DNA of 64,000 nucleotides from Pseudomonas viridiflava (GTDB lineage Bacteria; Pseudomonadota; Gammaproteobacteria; Pseudomonadales; Pseudomonadaceae): positions 434,001 through 498,000 of the forward strand of contig NZ_UUPU01000001.1 in NCBI RefSeq assembly GCF_900591205.1, in the 5' to 3' direction. Position numbers and translations under genes: made by a program. Shown piece by piece: positions 56,631 through 64,000 of this stretch (position 1 is its first letter; the number at the start of each line of letters is the position of its first letter). The notes beneath the pieces are model-generated. The model was not told the DNA's origin. It did not search any database and was given only the letters and a program-made list of their open reading frames with translations.

Positions 56631-58699
56631 GCGAATCCACCATTCCTGAATTTGCAGCCTTCAAAAAATGGCGTATGGCCGCTCATGGTCTGCTGCTGGG
56701 CCTGCAGAAAGATGTTGGCGAGTCTAGCGCTGTGCCAGTTGAGGCGCTGTCTTGGTACAACGCGCTCTTGGCGCTACCGGTCAGCAAAACGTCAGATTTG
56801 GGTGATCCCATTTGGGACTTCAACGAGGACTACCCGAACGCAGCCAGGAACATCCAGGGTGCCAAGCTGAGGCTTGATTTCGGGAGTTTCCCATTGGTCA
56901 ACCAGTCAGCAGTCCTTGAGGTAAAGGTGGCGATGTACTGCTGGCTGAAGATGCCGGCCAGCCTGCAATCGCTGACAAGCTCCGCAAGGAACATCAAGGC
57001 CAATACTGCCATCTCCTGCTTCAAGGCGGGGCTCAGCTTTGTTAACACAATGTCAGGACAGGCGCGGGAAATCCTGACGGGTGAGTTTTTCGAGGTCGGT
57101 TACCATGGCCTCTCGTACTTTGATGCAGGGATGTATCGTACCGCCGCTCTCGTACACCCCCACGCTTTCGGCCCTGAGCTTCAGAGATTTTTCACAGCGA
57201 TTAGGTCGCCATTCCTCTTGGAACAGATTTTTGATAAGCCTCTGCCCTACGTTGAGCTTGACTCGTTGCCTTGGGCGAAGGTGCTTAAGCGGGTAGACGA
57301 GTCTCAAAAAACGTATCGGATTCTTCCCAACGATGTATTCGAGAAGGCCTCTCGCGAAGCCTCATTTGCCGTCGTCGACTTCCTGAGCGTACTGGGCGAG
57401 CCGGTGAACGATCTGATCGCTCTAACGCGTCAGAACGCTAAAGGTTACTCATCGGCCAAGAGCCAGAGATTGACGCCTTACAATTACGACCTTTACGTGG
57501 CCCTACGGCTTCGACGCAAGGGTTATGATTCCAGCGCCATGGGGGCGGCGATTGGTGCTGTTCGCCCAGACTTTCTATCGGGAAACAGGCAGCACGACTT
57601 CAAAGCGCCAGAGACCTTGCTTAAGCTTACCAAAGTGCCCCTGGATGATGAGTTTCGTCGGTACATCAACTTTATTTCTTACAGTGCGTGCTATCTCGTG
57701 GCGCAGTACACGGGAATGCGACCCTCCGAGCTCTCTGAGATCTTGGTGGAGTCCTGCATGGAAAAAGAGAATGACTACTGGCTGCTCATCAGCAACGTGG
57801 TGAAACACCGTCAAGGACTTGCCAAGTTGTTTGATGACAAATGGGTCGCAATTCCTATCGTGCGCGACGCCATTCGTGCGGCCTGCCTGATCGCCAAGGT
57901 CAAACAGAACCCGTATCTGTTTTCAAATGTGGACACGGTCGCTCAGGGAGCGGAGCCGGCCTCTATGAGCTCAGTTGGGATCTCAGTTCAGTTCAGTTCC
58001 TTCTTTAAGGAGATCCTGACGGACGAAGAGTTTGAGTCTCTTGAGTTTTCGCCCTACACCTTACGGCACACATTGGCTTACCAAATGGCAAGGGCTGAGC
58101 TTGGCCTCCCGTTCATTTCACACCAGTTGAAGCATTTTGGTGACCTTATCGGTGGAGCAGGACAAAACCAATCGTTCAGCGCCGTTTCGCTCGGGTACGG
58201 CGCAATTGCGGAGATCCTTTCAAAGGGTGGCCGATCTGGTGGCAAGACTCCTAGTCAGGTAGCTGAGGAAGAGTACATCACAAGCTACTGCGATCCTGAT
58301 GGCAACTACGCCGGGCCTAATGCCGAGAGCCATAAAGCTCGGATGAAAAAGGTATTCGACGGCTACATGGCCGCTGGGTACACGAAAGAACAGGTCATTG
58401 CTCAGATGGCAAAGAAACGCTTGGCGATCATCAACGTTGGGCAAGGGTTTTGCTATGGCGGTCAGCGGGAGGCTCACGACGACTCCCTGCCTTGCATCGG
58501 GACTTTGCGCTGCAACCCTAATCGCTGTAAGAACGCTGTCGTCACCAAAGTGCATGCGCCTAAGTGGCGAGAAATTTATGTCTCGAACAGCCTTGCGTTG
58601 AGCTCCCCGTCGTCCGCAAGCACGGAAGAGGAGCTTCGTGCTGCGATGGAGGAAGCTAGAGGAGTCCTGGAGTATCTGGGAGAAGAGGTTGAGCTATGA
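56627..58699 (+). CDS. ginC: GinC, tyrosine-recombinase-family protein
   Basis: A 690-residue protein starting with GTG at 56627, overlapping the ginB stop. The catalytic region has Arg365 in YTGMRPSEL, box II YTLRH (Tyr477 in place of His, Arg480, His481), His503 in QLKHF and Tyr524 in SLGYG as probable nucleophile. A Cys motif near 609-634 (C609, C623, C629, C634; LRCNPNRC) may bind zinc. It is more complete than GinB and may be catalytic. The N-terminal 340 residues have no known domain. It overlaps ginD by ATGA. Confidence 0.85.
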   Translation: MSESTIPEFAAFKKWRMAAHGLLLGLQKDVGESSAVPVEALSWYNALLALPVSKTSDLGDPIWDFNEDYPNAARNIQGAKLRLDFGSFPLVNQSAVLEVKVAMYCWLKMPASLQSLTSSARNIKANTAISCFKAGLSFVNTMSGQAREILTGEFFEVGYHGLSYFDAGMYRTAALVHPHAFGPELQRFFTAIRSPFLLEQIFDKPLPYVELDSLPWAKVLKRVDESQKTYRILPNDVFEKASREASFAVVDFLSVLGEPVNDLIALTRQNAKGYSSAKSQRLTPYNYDLYVALRLRRKGYDSSAMGAAIGAVRPDFLSGNRQHDFKAPETLLKLTKVPLDDEFRRYINFISYSACYLVAQYTGMRPSELSEILVESCMEKENDYWLLISNVVKHRQGLAKLFDDKWVAIPIVRDAIRAACLIAKVKQNPYLFSNVDTVAQGAEPASMSSVGISVQFSSFFKEILTDEEFESLEFSPYTLRHTLAYQMARAELGLPFISHQLKHFGDLIGGAGQNQSFSAVSLGYGAIAEILSKGGRSGGKTPSQVAEEEYITSYCDPDGNYAGPNAESHKARMKKVFDGYMAAGYTKEQVIAQMAKKRLAIINVGQGFCYGGQREAHDDSLPCIGTLRCNPNRCKNAVVTKVHAPKWREIYVSNSLALSSPSSASTEEELRAAMEEARGVLEYLGEEVEL

Positions 58700-59202
58700 C
58701 CACCCAAGCTTTTGATTCTCGGAATAAGCTCGACTTCGAGAAAAATACCGAGCAGCTAGCCGAAGGCATCCTCCAGATTGCCTCCGATAAATCGCTGAAG
58801 CCTACGGTTGCTGAGCTCAGTCGCATCACAGGGATCCATCGCAATACCATCAGGATGCGGGGGTGGCCGATGGAGAAGCTTGAGGCCATCAAGGAAAGCC
58901 GCATCGTTGAGGCGATGGTTCAGAAGGTCAAAGCTGAGAAGAAGCAAGATCCCAAGACCATTCTGATGCAACGGCTTGAAAAGAGCCGACTGGAAGTGCT
59001 TTATTGGTTCAATAGGTATCAGGATGTTGAGAGCTCGTATGCGACTCTTGATAAGCGGCTGACCGGTGTCATTGAGTCCAGGGCCTACTACGTGGATCAA
59101 AATGCCGAGCTCACGGCCAAGCTCAAGCAGCGGGATACTGAAATTCAGAAATTGCGTGATGCGCTGCATATGGTCAGCGTAAATCTAGAGGATCCGAAAT
59201 GA
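58696..59202 (+). CDS. ginD: GinD, small HTH/coiled-coil accessory protein
   Basis: A 168-residue protein. Residues 36-57 form a helix-turn-helix ([21 protein letters not shown]). The C-terminal half (about 90-165) is a charged heptad-like helix ([35 protein letters not shown]), probably a coiled coil. It resembles the small fourth protein of GInts and, in layout, TnpC of Tn554-like elements. Expected to assist complex assembly. It overlaps the downstream thyA by ATGA. Confidence 0.82.
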   Translation: MTTQAFDSRNKLDFEKNTEQLAEGILQIASDKSLKPTVAELSRITGIHRNTIRMRGWPMEKLEAIKESRIVEAMVQKVKAEKKQDPKTILMQRLEKSRLEVLYWFNRYQDVESSYATLDKRLTGVIESRAYYVDQNAELTAKLKQRDTEIQKLRDALHMVSVNLEDPK

Positions 59203-60032
59203 AGATGTACCACGATTTGCTGGCCGACGTGCTGGGGAACGGCGTCGAGAAAGGCGATCGCACAGGGACAGGCACGCTGAGCGTGTTTGGTCGTCAATTC
59301 CGCCACAACCTGGAAGATGGCTTCCCACTGCTGACCACGAAGAAACTGCATTTCAAGAGCATCATCAATGAGATGATCTGGTTCTTGAATGGTGATACCA
59401 ACACCAAATGGCTCAAGGAGAATGGTGTCAAAATCTGGGATGAGTGGGCAACCGAGGATGGCGATCTTGGGCCGGTTTATGGTAAGCAGTGGACTGCGTG
59501 GCCGACTAAGGATGGCAAAACCATCAACCAGATCGACTACGTTGTTAACACGCTTAAAACGAACCCGAACAGCCGTCGCATTCTGTTCCATGGATGGAAT
59601 GTCGAGTACCTGCCAGATGAGTCTGTCAGCCCTCAAGAAAATGCGCGTAACGGAAAGATGGCATTACCGCCGTGCCATCTGCTTTATCAGTTTTATGTGG
59701 CTAACAATAAGTTGTCGACACACCTATATATCCGGTCGAGTGATCTGCTGCTTGGGAATCCGTACAACTTAGCCGGGGCGAGTTTTCTAACTCATATGCT
59801 CGCACAACAGTGCGATTTGGGCGTTGGCGAAGTCGTAGTTACCATGGGTGATGCGCATATTTACTTGAATCATATCGAGCAAGTTAAGCTGCAACTGACT
59901 CGTGATCCGCGCCCTCTGCCTAAGTTGCAGTTCAAGCGTAAGCCAGACAGCATCTACGATTACAAGTTTGAAGACTTTGAGATTGTGGGCTATGACCCAC
60001 ATCCTCATATCCCTGCTCCCGTATCGATCTAA
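59199..60032 (+). CDS. thyA: complete island-borne thymidylate synthase ThyA
   Basis: A 277-residue ThyA with all key parts: catalytic Cys159 ([10 protein letters not shown]), Arg126/127, [17 protein letters not shown], and the C-terminal HIPAPVSI. It converts dUMP to dTMP with methylene-THF. Counted by eye, 146 of the first 185 residues match the interrupted host copy with no gaps, so it is a divergent homologue, not a recent duplication. Base use is less GC-rich than the host copy. Its ATG overlaps the ginD stop, and it has no obvious RBS of its own other than GATCCGAA, so translation is probably coupled to ginD. It should restore thymidine prototrophy lost by insertion. Confidence 0.95.
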   Translation: MKMYHDLLADVLGNGVEKGDRTGTGTLSVFGRQFRHNLEDGFPLLTTKKLHFKSIINEMIWFLNGDTNTKWLKENGVKIWDEWATEDGDLGPVYGKQWTAWPTKDGKTINQIDYVVNTLKTNPNSRRILFHGWNVEYLPDESVSPQENARNGKMALPPCHLLYQFYVANNKLSTHLYIRSSDLLLGNPYNLAGASFLTHMLAQQCDLGVGEVVVTMGDAHIYLNHIEQVKLQLTRDPRPLPKLQFKRKPDSIYDYKFEDFEIVGYDPHPHIPAPVSI

Positions 60033-60165
60033 CTGAGTCGATGCCTGGCTAGCCAAATTTTGGTTGGCCAGGATGGGGATGTTGAATGGCAAGTCTAGGC
60101 CTCGCCTCATCGCTTTAGGCTTCGGGTTTTGCAGGACGCAATCAGGCAGCCGCCAAGGAGTTCAC

Positions 60166-61362
60166 ATGTACCTCACGATCATGAAGCCACAAGCGCTTCA
60201 GCAAATAGCTGTCTTAGCCCGTGGATTATGGATCGTTGAAGGCCCTGAAGGCTCCGTGCTGGTAATCAAGGCAGGGAAAGAGCTGATCCTGGCCGCTCAG
60301 CAAAGGCGTGAATTGAAGCTTTACCTCGCGCCATACAAGGCAGACGAGACGACGGGCCTTACGCTTCTCACAGCCTGCTTTGATGACCCACAAAGCCCGC
60401 TATTGATCAAAACCCCACTCATCCCTGGTGACCCTCTCACCGAGGCACTGCAGAGCCTCCCTGACGAGTTCAGTGTGTGCTTTTTCGACGAGCACAACCG
60501 TGAGCTGTTCAGTTGTAAGGCCCAGGCGAAGCTTGGTCAGCTCCGCAAGGAGCTCGGTACACTCAGCCCCATTGGTGCAGATCACTGGCCCAAGATGTAT
60601 GAGCAGGCGGACAGATGGTTCAGCCTCACGACCTATGAGGACGACGCTCGTGCCATAACGGTGTTCCTACAAGAGGATCTGTTCCCTTCGGACTATTTGA
60701 TCACCGACCTTACCCGCCAGGACTTTCGAGGCTCCAAAGGCTTTTCCAATACACAGTTGGAGCGCACTGAGCCGGGTACGTTTCAGGAACTGGATATCAT
60801 CTATCTGCTCCAGCGGGCATATACCTCCGAGCGGATCATCCATGGCCCCTTGAAGGTCTCCGATGGCGAGGAGCTGGCTGACGTAGTGGTAATGGGCGAT
60901 GAAGTGACTTTACTGCTGCAGGCGAAGGACAGTCCCAATACCCCAGCGACGTTGAACACAACGCTTGAGAGAAAGCGAAAGAAGGCTACAAGTCAGTTGA
61001 AGAACGGTCTTCAGCAACTACGTGGCGCTATTTCAACGATCAAGCGAGAAGGCAATCCAGCCTTGGCGCTTGTGGACGGCACGCCCTTGGACATTGATCT
61101 TGCTGCACGCCCCCTATTGGGAGTTGTCGTAGTCAGAGAGTTTTTTATCGACAACTACGATGAATACAGCACCATGATTTTGAAGTTCATGGATGAGGTT
61201 GGTGTCCGCGTCCTAGCCTTCGATTACAACGAGTTCGAGGTGATGACCCGTCACTGCCCTTCGGAAGATGCACTGCTGTCAGCGTTCTTCCAGATTTCCA
61301 AATGCGCTGAGGAAAGGCGGATCTATCCCAGGCTGCGCTTCACGGATCTGCCGCCGCGCTAA
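60166..61362 (+). CDS. putative PD-(D/E)XK nuclease-like cargo protein
   Basis: A 398-residue protein of unknown family. The region 205-255 looks like a PD-(D/E)XK nuclease core: Glu208 in FQELD, Asp239 in LADVVVMGDE, and a Q-x-K (Gln252, Lys254) in LLLQAKD, followed by a charged helix with KRKKATSQLKN. This resembles Mrr- or NERD-like nuclease domains, but the match is by pattern only. The N-terminal 200 residues have no recognised domain. Start ATG at 60166 has CAAGGAG upstream. As island cargo with such a core, a role in defence against other DNA is a working guess. Confidence 0.5.
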   Translation: MYLTIMKPQALQQIAVLARGLWIVEGPEGSVLVIKAGKELILAAQQRRELKLYLAPYKADETTGLTLLTACFDDPQSPLLIKTPLIPGDPLTEALQSLPDEFSVCFFDEHNRELFSCKAQAKLGQLRKELGTLSPIGADHWPKMYEQADRWFSLTTYEDDARAITVFLQEDLFPSDYLITDLTRQDFRGSKGFSNTQLERTEPGTFQELDIIYLLQRAYTSERIIHGPLKVSDGEELADVVVMGDEVTLLLQAKDSPNTPATLNTTLERKRKKATSQLKNGLQQLRGAISTIKREGNPALALVDGTPLDIDLAARPLLGVVVVREFFIDNYDEYSTMILKFMDEVGVRVLAFDYNEFEVMTRHCPSEDALLSAFFQISKCAEERRIYPRLRFTDLPPR

Positions 61363-61414
61363 ATCGAATCGGACAAGTGGAGAGCTTCTCTGCTCTTACC
61401 CCACAACTCCCTTT

Positions 61415-61891
61415 CTAGCCAGGCAGTTCTTTGAGCCAGTAACGCCTGACAGTGGCTTCAGGCAAACCCAGCGCTCGGCTCACCTCCGCCTTCGACATGC
61501 CACTGGCCTTGAGCTCTAGCACAGCTCGGATTCGGTCTGGACTGCTGGGTTTGCCTCGCGTGCGCTTTACCAGCCCTTCACCAGCGTCCCAGTGCCTCTT
61601 CAGGCCCTGCAAGCCTCCCTCGGCTATGAAGCCCTCCAAATCCTTCGAAGCCTTCGCCATGACATCGATAGGTGATGACCCATCTTGGAGGGCCTGACAC
61701 AGTGCGACCAGAGCCACGAGGTCGAAATCTAGGGTCAGCGCGATCTTGCTCAGCTTGACCAAAGAGACCTGCGTTTTCCCTTGCTCCAATCGCGACAGAT
61801 TGGCTTGGGAACTGATCTCGGCGAGCTCCTCCTGGGCCGATCCTCTAAGGTCGCGCAGAGCTCGGACTATTGCTGCTATCTCGTTCTGCAT
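61415..61891 (-). CDS. XRE-type regulator with second C-terminal HTH
   Basis: A 158-residue protein. N-terminal XRE/Cro HTH at about 4-60 (RGSAQEELAEISSQANLSRLEQGKTQVSLVKLSKIA split across 17-52). C-terminal part 110-158 has a resolvase-like HTH (DRIRAVLELKASGMSKAEVSRALG, then ATVRRYW). Such doubling of DNA-binding parts is unusual for XRE repressors. It is convergent with the nuclease-like gene and divergent from the metallophosphoesterase gene, whose spacer carries dyads. Likely repressor of its own and neighbouring cargo. Confidence 0.7.
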   Translation of the reverse strand: MQNEIAAIVRALRDLRGSAQEELAEISSQANLSRLEQGKTQVSLVKLSKIALTLDFDLVALVALCQALQDGSSPIDVMAKASKDLEGFIAEGGLQGLKRHWDAGEGLVKRTRGKPSSPDRIRAVLELKASGMSKAEVSRALGLPEATVRRYWLKELPG

Positions 61892-61934
61892 GCTGAGCGC
61901 TCAAAACGAAGAATAGGGCCACAGCGCCATGCGT

Positions 61935-61999
61935 CGATAAATATCGAAAGCTGGTAATAATGGCTGTCATCGTTTATCGTGGGCCGACAGATGACAGCC
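61935..61999. promoter_or_regulatory. two dyads in XRE/metallophosphoesterase spacer
   Basis: CGATAAATATCG (61935-61946) is a palindrome with perfect 5-bp arms. GGCTGTCATC (61962-61971) is exactly complementary in reverse to GATGACAGCC (61990-61999), an 18-base spaced dyad. Both lie within 110 bases of the XRE start codon and are good operator candidates. Confidence 0.5.
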
Positions 62000-62067
62000 T
62001 CGCCGCGTCCGGGCGACCGGCCAGGGAGTGATCAATTTATTAGAAAGTCGACGTCAGCAGGCTAGGG

Positions 62068-62802
62068 ATGAAGCTTCACATACTGTCTGATTTACATTGT
62101 GAGTTCGCCGATTTCGTCCCCCCTGTGGTGGACTGTGACGTGGTCGTATTAGCCGGCGACATCCACGTGAAGTCCAGGGGGGCCAGATGGGCCAGCCTGG
62201 CCTTCAGCACGCATGTCGTCTACACCATGGGCAATCATGAGCACTACAGCGGGAATATAGATCGAACTCACAGCAAGCTGCTTGACGCTGCTGAGGCGCA
62301 CGTCCACGTCTTGGAAAATCAGGTTTTAGAGTACGGTGATGTGCAGTTTCTCTGTGCTACGGCTTGGACAAGCCTGGCCGCGACCGGAGACCCAGTAGCT
62401 GCTTCTTGGTGTGCTCGTGACTCACTGAATGACTTTCGCGCTATCCGTGTTGGTGAACAGTACCGGCGTTTGCGCCCTGACGACCTGATCGCGAGAAATC
62501 GAGAGACGAAGGAGTGGTTAGAGGCTCAGCTGTCGCTGCCATTCAACGGTAAGCGTGTAGTTGTGACTCACCATCCGCCTCTTATGAAGTTCGTGAGTGA
62601 CCAAGGAGCCGATCCTCACTTGCGAGCAGCCTATGGAAACAATTGGGATGGCCTGATGGATTTTAAGATCGATCTATGGATCTTTGGCCATACCCACGAA
62701 GCTGTGGATGAGGTTGTTAATGGCGTCCGGTTTGTGAGTAATCCTCGTGGTTATCCCACTGAAGAAACTGGCTTTCGGCCAGATCTAGTTGTCAGTGTAT
62801 GA
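62068..62802 (+). CDS. metallophosphoesterase (calcineurin-like)
   Basis: A 244-residue phosphoesterase. Metal-binding motifs are complete: DLH (Asp8, His10), GD (Asp31), GNHE (Asn56, His57), H in VVVTHHPPL, and GHTH in IFGHTHEAVD. It is a cytoplasmic enzyme on a phosphodiester or phosphomonoester; the substrate is unknown. Start ATG at 62068 with weak AGGG spacing. Part of the island cargo. A nucleotide-second-messenger or DNA/RNA role is possible, but not visible. Confidence 0.82.
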   Translation: MKLHILSDLHCEFADFVPPVVDCDVVVLAGDIHVKSRGARWASLAFSTHVVYTMGNHEHYSGNIDRTHSKLLDAAEAHVHVLENQVLEYGDVQFLCATAWTSLAATGDPVAASWCARDSLNDFRAIRVGEQYRRLRPDDLIARNRETKEWLEAQLSLPFNGKRVVVTHHPPLMKFVSDQGADPHLRAAYGNNWDGLMDFKIDLWIFGHTHEAVDEVVNGVRFVSNPRGYPTEETGFRPDLVVSV

Positions 62803-62878
62803 AGACTGACAGGGCTGCCGGCGTTTAGCTTTTTTCAGTAAGTGAGTAGGTTTCAAATTCGAACGTGATGGAGAATCC

Positions 62879-63196
62879 ATGAGTTGTCTGAATTCCCAGG
62901 ACTGGACGGCTGAGGGCGGAATACGACTGCCCATTCTGGTGTCAGCTAAGTTGGCTATTGCGCAGGCCCATGATTGGGGTGCACTAGTGGACGCGTACCT
63001 GGTAGATGCAGCTGAAGTTGGCGATCGTTTCGTTGCGTACGTGTATGGCGATCTTTCAGGGCAACTGGTTGATGGGATGACAATTGTCACACCACCTAGT
63101 GAGGTGATAGCGGAGGTTGAAGGCATGGCGTTATTGCGGACAGTGTCAGGCAACGATCATTACGTCATGGTCAGCCGATTGCCTGCCGCCGCTTGA
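62879..63196 (+). CDS. hypothetical protein
   Basis: A 105-residue cytoplasmic protein with no recognised domain. It is acidic, with alternating hydrophobic segments (RLPILVSAKLAIAQA, DAYLVDAAEVGDRFVAYVYGD), and may form a compact alpha/beta fold. Start ATG at 62879 after GATGGAGAATCC. It lies 76 bases after the metallophosphoesterase. No function can be proposed. Confidence 0.55.
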   Translation: MSCLNSQDWTAEGGIRLPILVSAKLAIAQAHDWGALVDAYLVDAAEVGDRFVAYVYGDLSGQLVDGMTIVTPPSEVIAEVEGMALLRTVSGNDHYVMVSRLPAAA

Positions 63197-63294
63197 GTGC
63201 CCCCGCGTCGTCGAGGCCGCTGTCTCAGCCTGCTTCATTAGGCCCCGCCGTCATCTAATCCATTAATAGTTAATGTGTGTTTAAGGGAAGAAGC

Positions 63295-63792
63295 ATGTCC
63301 GAGTTAAAGAAACTGACATTGACTGTTAAGAACTATGATGCTCAAGCGAGCGGTGATCTAGACGCTCTCTATCGACGTGTTAGATATGAAGATGAGCACG
63401 GCACTACGCTCTATTTCAAAGAGGTTGTGATGCTGAAGTATCTTGCGAAGCATGGTGCTTTGGCGACTGATGCTCCGCGAACTTGGTACTATAAGCATGC
63501 CTCAAAGAAATCGATAATTGTTGTCGCTTTTGAGAAGCCTGGCGGGAAAGTTGAGTGCGACTTGGATGATCTGCGAATTATTGCAAGGTCGACTTTGATA
63601 AAGGGTGTGGTTATTTCGCTAGCAGCGGTTCCAGCTGGGATTATTGCCGCAACTGCCACCTTTGGAATTGGGCTTGTCATTATTCCTATGTTTCTGTGGT
63701 ATGGGTACAGGAACGTATTCAAGCTTCCGAAAATGCTGGGTCGAAAAACGCTGTTGGATGAATTTTCAAAATTTGGCGTTACTCTTCGGTAG
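63295..63792 (+). CDS. hypothetical membrane-anchored protein
   Basis: A 165-residue protein. The N-terminal 100 residues are soluble (basic and charged). A hydrophobic hairpin follows at 106-140 (GVVISLAAVPAGIIAATATFGIGLVIIPMFLWYG, split as two helices). The coding sequence is the most AT-rich in the window, indicating foreign origin. ATG 63295 after AGGGAAGAAGC. No known family recognised. A soluble-plus-hairpin layout occurs in some defence or toxin effectors, but nothing specific supports that here. Confidence 0.55.
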   Translation: MSELKKLTLTVKNYDAQASGDLDALYRRVRYEDEHGTTLYFKEVVMLKYLAKHGALATDAPRTWYYKHASKKSIIVVAFEKPGGKVECDLDDLRIIARSTLIKGVVISLAAVPAGIIAATATFGIGLVIIPMFLWYGYRNVFKLPKMLGRKTLLDEFSKFGVTLR

Positions 63793-63873
63793 CTTGGTTT
63801 TTTGGTTGTTGAACTTGATTCTCGTTAGAGTGACTGGCTGTCTTGCGGACGCTGACCAGCGAAGGAAACTCAG

Positions 63874-64000
63874 ATGAAGACCAATGCCGTTATCTTTGAC
63901 GCCTTCGGAACGCTGGTCGAGATACAGCAGCCGACACATCCGTTTCTACAGTTACTGCGAGAAGGGCGACGCCAAGGCCGCTTGCCTCGCGCTGATGACA
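63874..64000 (+). CDS. HAD-like hydrolase, 5' end only
   Basis: The first 42 codons of a gene cut by the window end. Residues 6-13 VIFDAFGT carry HAD motif I (Asp nucleophile in DAFGT), so a haloacid dehalogenase-type phosphatase or hydrolase is likely. ATG 63874 follows GAAGGAAACTCAG. Part of the island cargo. Confidence 0.65.
   Translation, partial: MKTNAVIFDAFGTLVEIQQPTHPFLQLLREGRRQGRLPRADD

Larger units (their letters stand above)
52895..64000 (+). mobile_element. GInt-type genomic island inserted in thyA (left part; right end outside window)
   Basis: The island begins where thyA breaks and continues to the window end. It starts with a four-gene operon of three large tyrosine-recombinase-type proteins and one small HTH protein, all overlapping by 4 bases. 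This is the defining ginABCD layout of GInts (tripartite: gin operon, cargo, short AT-rich end, flanked by imperfect direct repeats). Cargo visible: complete thyA, putative nuclease, XRE regulator, metallophosphoesterase, two unknown proteins, start of a HAD hydrolase. Codon and base use is less GC-rich than the core. No third-end repeat or second thyA fragment is seen before 64000. Alternatives considered: RIT elements, Tn554-like elements and Gamma-Mobile-Trio islands. Confidence 0.85.

Noticed and set aside
53029..59202. Classification as an RIT element, Tn554-like element or Gamma-Mobile-Trio
   Set aside because: RIT and Gamma-Mobile-Trio are three-gene systems and Tn554 proteins are shorter. 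The four-gene overlapping layout with a small HTH protein fits GInt better, but this remains a judgement without a profile search.
52340..60032. Two thyA copies as an assembly duplication
   Set aside because: The copies differ at about one in five residues and in codon use, and recombinase genes lie between them, so they are not a repeated contig end.
59787..60110. Minus-strand ORF opposite the carried thyA
   Set aside because: It is a shadow of the thyA reading frame with no RBS or recognisable domain.
60064..60165. Longer start for the nuclease-like cargo gene
   Set aside because: The extra 34 residues have no good RBS, while CAAGGAG lies just before the ATG at 60166.

Overview
The window is chromosomal DNA from a fluorescent Pseudomonas (P. 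fluorescens group or a close relative). Evidence seen in the sequence: high-GC coding with strong C/G third positions, many Pseudomonas-type REP palindromes between genes (core consensus gtgggagcNggcttgccNgcgat), and gene neighbourhoods typical of the genus: ssuEADCBF with lsfA, the spu polyamine locus, serA beside a D-2-hydroxyglutarate dehydrogenase, rpiA-ilvA, rppH-ptsP and lgt-thyA. No rRNA, tRNA or CRISPR array was seen.

Layout. 1-6.1 kb: 5' part of a GspE-type secretion ATPase, a small ACT-domain protein divergent from an Lrp/AsnC regulator, a CYTH-CHAD protein, then argE and argA of arginine synthesis. 6.2-14.9 kb: a sulfonate/sulfur-starvation block with a lone tauA-like binding protein, an OprD-family porin, the 1-Cys peroxiredoxin LsfA and the complete ssuEADCBF desulfonation operon. 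15-26.3 kb: polyamine uptake and catabolism (TetR regulator, two gamma-glutamylpolyamine synthetase-like genes, aminotransferase SpuC, ABC transporter SpuDEFGH); no spuA-type glutamine amidotransferase is seen. 26.4-34.9 kb: HD hydrolase and GlxA-type regulator, a HacB-like acylase, and several small enzymes and exported proteins, including a substrate-binding protein that appears reduced to one lobe. 35-52.3 kb: housekeeping genes (serA, D2HGDH, rpiA, ilvA, rppH, ptsP, lgt) with paralogous SdiA-regulated-domain genes and a DUF2269/SDR cluster.

52.9 kb to the window end is an integrated mobile island. Host thyA is cut after about codon 185. Four genes follow with 4-nt start/stop overlaps: three large tyrosine-recombinase-family proteins and one small HTH/coiled-coil protein. 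This is the ginABCD operon architecture of GInt islands. The last gin gene overlaps by the same ATGA a complete, divergent thyA (about 79% identical over the shared part, counted by eye), so the element supplies a replacement for the gene it breaks, apparently as the fifth cistron of its own recombinase operon. The cargo continues with a putative PD-(D/E)XK nuclease-like protein, an XRE-type regulator, a metallophosphoesterase, two unknown proteins (one membrane) and the start of a HAD hydrolase. The right end of the island, with the rest of host thyA, is beyond the window.

Together the core genes cover organosulfur scavenging, polyamine use and amino-acid synthesis. The island is the accessory part, and its thyA hostage-and-replacement arrangement is the most interesting feature here.
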